Shown here in pieces: positions 63,424-64,000 of a stretch of DNA of 64,000 nucleotides. The DNA is taken from positions 2,356,001-2,420,000 of the forward strand of contig NZ_CP033073.1 of assembly GCF_003675325.1 (NCBI RefSeq). The letters are read 5' to 3'. Origin of the DNA: Streptomyces dangxiongensis (lineage in GTDB: Bacteria; Actinomycetota; Actinomycetes; Streptomycetales; Streptomycetaceae). The notes beneath the pieces were generated by a model. It worked only from the letters and a program-made list of their open reading frames with translations. It did not search any database and was not told where the DNA came from. The position numbers and the translations under genes were made by a program. Each line of letters opens with the position of its first letter. The first letter of the stretch is position 1.

Positions 63424-64000
63424 CTACTTCGACGCGACGCCGATGTTGAGGTAGTCGTACTGACCGCTGAAGGCCGCCGTGGAGACCAGGTTGGTGTAGT
63501 TCTGCGGGCGGCCCAGCAGGACCTTGAAGTAGGTCAGCGGGACCAGGACGGCGTCGTCCATGGTCTTCTTGTCGATCTGCGTGTAGAGGCTGTTGCGCGC
63601 GTTGAGGTCCTGCGTGCCGATCGCCTTGCCCAGCAGCTCGTTGACGGACTTGTCGTCGTACTGCGACAGGTTGGTGTTACCCGACTGGCTGATCGCCTTG
63701 CCGTTCAGGATCTGCTGGAGGAAGCCGTAGCCGGAGGGCCAGTCGGCACCCCACTGCATCATGATCAGACCGAGGTTCTGCTTCTCCGAGAACTTCGGCA
63801 CACCCACGTAGTCGGTGAAGTACTTGCCCGACGGGTACTGCTTCAGGGAGGCGTTGATGCCGACCTTCTTCAGCGAGGCGATGATCGCCGTGGCGGCGTC
63901 GATCTCCGGCTGGCGGTCGGAACGGGCCGCGATGTTGGTCGTGATCGACGACTTGCCGCAGGCCTTCAGTTGCTGCTTGGCCTTGGCGGCGTCGCCCTTG
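63424..64000 (-). CDS. Oligopeptide ABC transporter substrate-binding protein, C-terminal part
   Basis: About 191 C-terminal residues of a family 5 solute-binding protein lie in the window; the N-terminus is off the right edge. Visible features are QYPSGKYFTDYVGVPKFSEK, the MQWGADWPSGYGFLQQIL segment typical of the family, a long ELLGKAIGTQDLNARNSLY helix region, and a final domain ending IGVASK. It is the first visible gene of the operon and captures peptides for the permease and ATPases downstream. Confidence 0.88.
   Translation of the reverse strand, partial: KGDAAKAKQQLKACGKSSITTNIAARSDRQPEIDAATAIIASLKKVGINASLKQYPSGKYFTDYVGVPKFSEKQNLGLIMMQWGADWPSGYGFLQQILNGKAISQSGNTNLSQYDDKSVNELLGKAIGTQDLNARNSLYTQIDKKTMDDAVLVPLTYFKVLLGRPQNYTNLVSTAAFSGQYDYLNIGVASK

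Overview
The window is a 64 kb piece of a Streptomyces chromosome (very high GC, G/C-biased third codon positions, many GTG starts, long GC-rich hairpin terminators). Gene order matches what I remember of the conserved core region of Streptomyces coelicolor around SCO5476-SCO5530; that match is from memory, not from a search. No rRNA, complete tRNA, CRISPR array, insertion sequence or prophage was seen, so this reads as core chromosome rather than a mobile island.

Layout. 1-3100: start of a secreted, probably carbohydrate-active protein divergent from a GH30 glycosidase with a ricin-type lectin tail, then a GPP34/GOLPH3-like protein and a short tandem repeat. 3135-13412: mainly nitrogen and branched-chain amino-acid metabolism on the minus strand: citramalate synthase, a TetR/MFS pair, agmatine deiminase with a divergent urease (fused UreAB plus UreC), branched-chain aminotransferase and 3-isopropylmalate dehydrogenase. 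13725-18365: proline catabolism (P5C dehydrogenase, proline dehydrogenase) divergent from a PucR-type regulator. 18373-20586: a divergent TetR/DHA2 efflux pair with visible operators. 20648-26243: serA, ilvC, ilvN and ilvB, the last preceded by a leader peptide and a transcription attenuator.

26344-45497: two membrane GGDEF/EAL proteins, one with a degenerate EAL domain and one intact, flank a mixed region: 2-hydroxyacid dehydrogenase, aldo/keto reductase, PQQ-type sugar dehydrogenase lipoprotein, a large LuxR (LAL) regulator with a tandem-repeat array upstream, several small membrane proteins, an acetyltransferase and the gatC-gatA-(small membrane protein)-gatB operon. 45756-53671: information and RNA modification: NAD+ DNA ligase, a MetE-like protein, an SDR, a very short LOG-family protein, DUF427, mnmA, an amidase and a cysteine desulfurase that probably feeds sulfur to MnmA. 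53736-64000: small membrane proteins with a TetR regulator and its operators, an acyl-CoA thioesterase-like protein, an antigen-85-like esterase, a TRIC-type channel, an M1 metallopeptidase and an oligopeptide ABC transporter operon that runs off the right edge.

Points most worth attention: the attenuator-like leader of citramalate synthase, a possibly leaderless ilvB leader peptide, a urease lacking the flap cysteine and accessory genes, a precise 12 x 21 bp array upstream of the LAL regulator, the degenerate EAL domain, and TetR operators next to an unannotated 55-residue membrane protein. Start sites were often moved inward from the longest open frame; reasons are given per gene.
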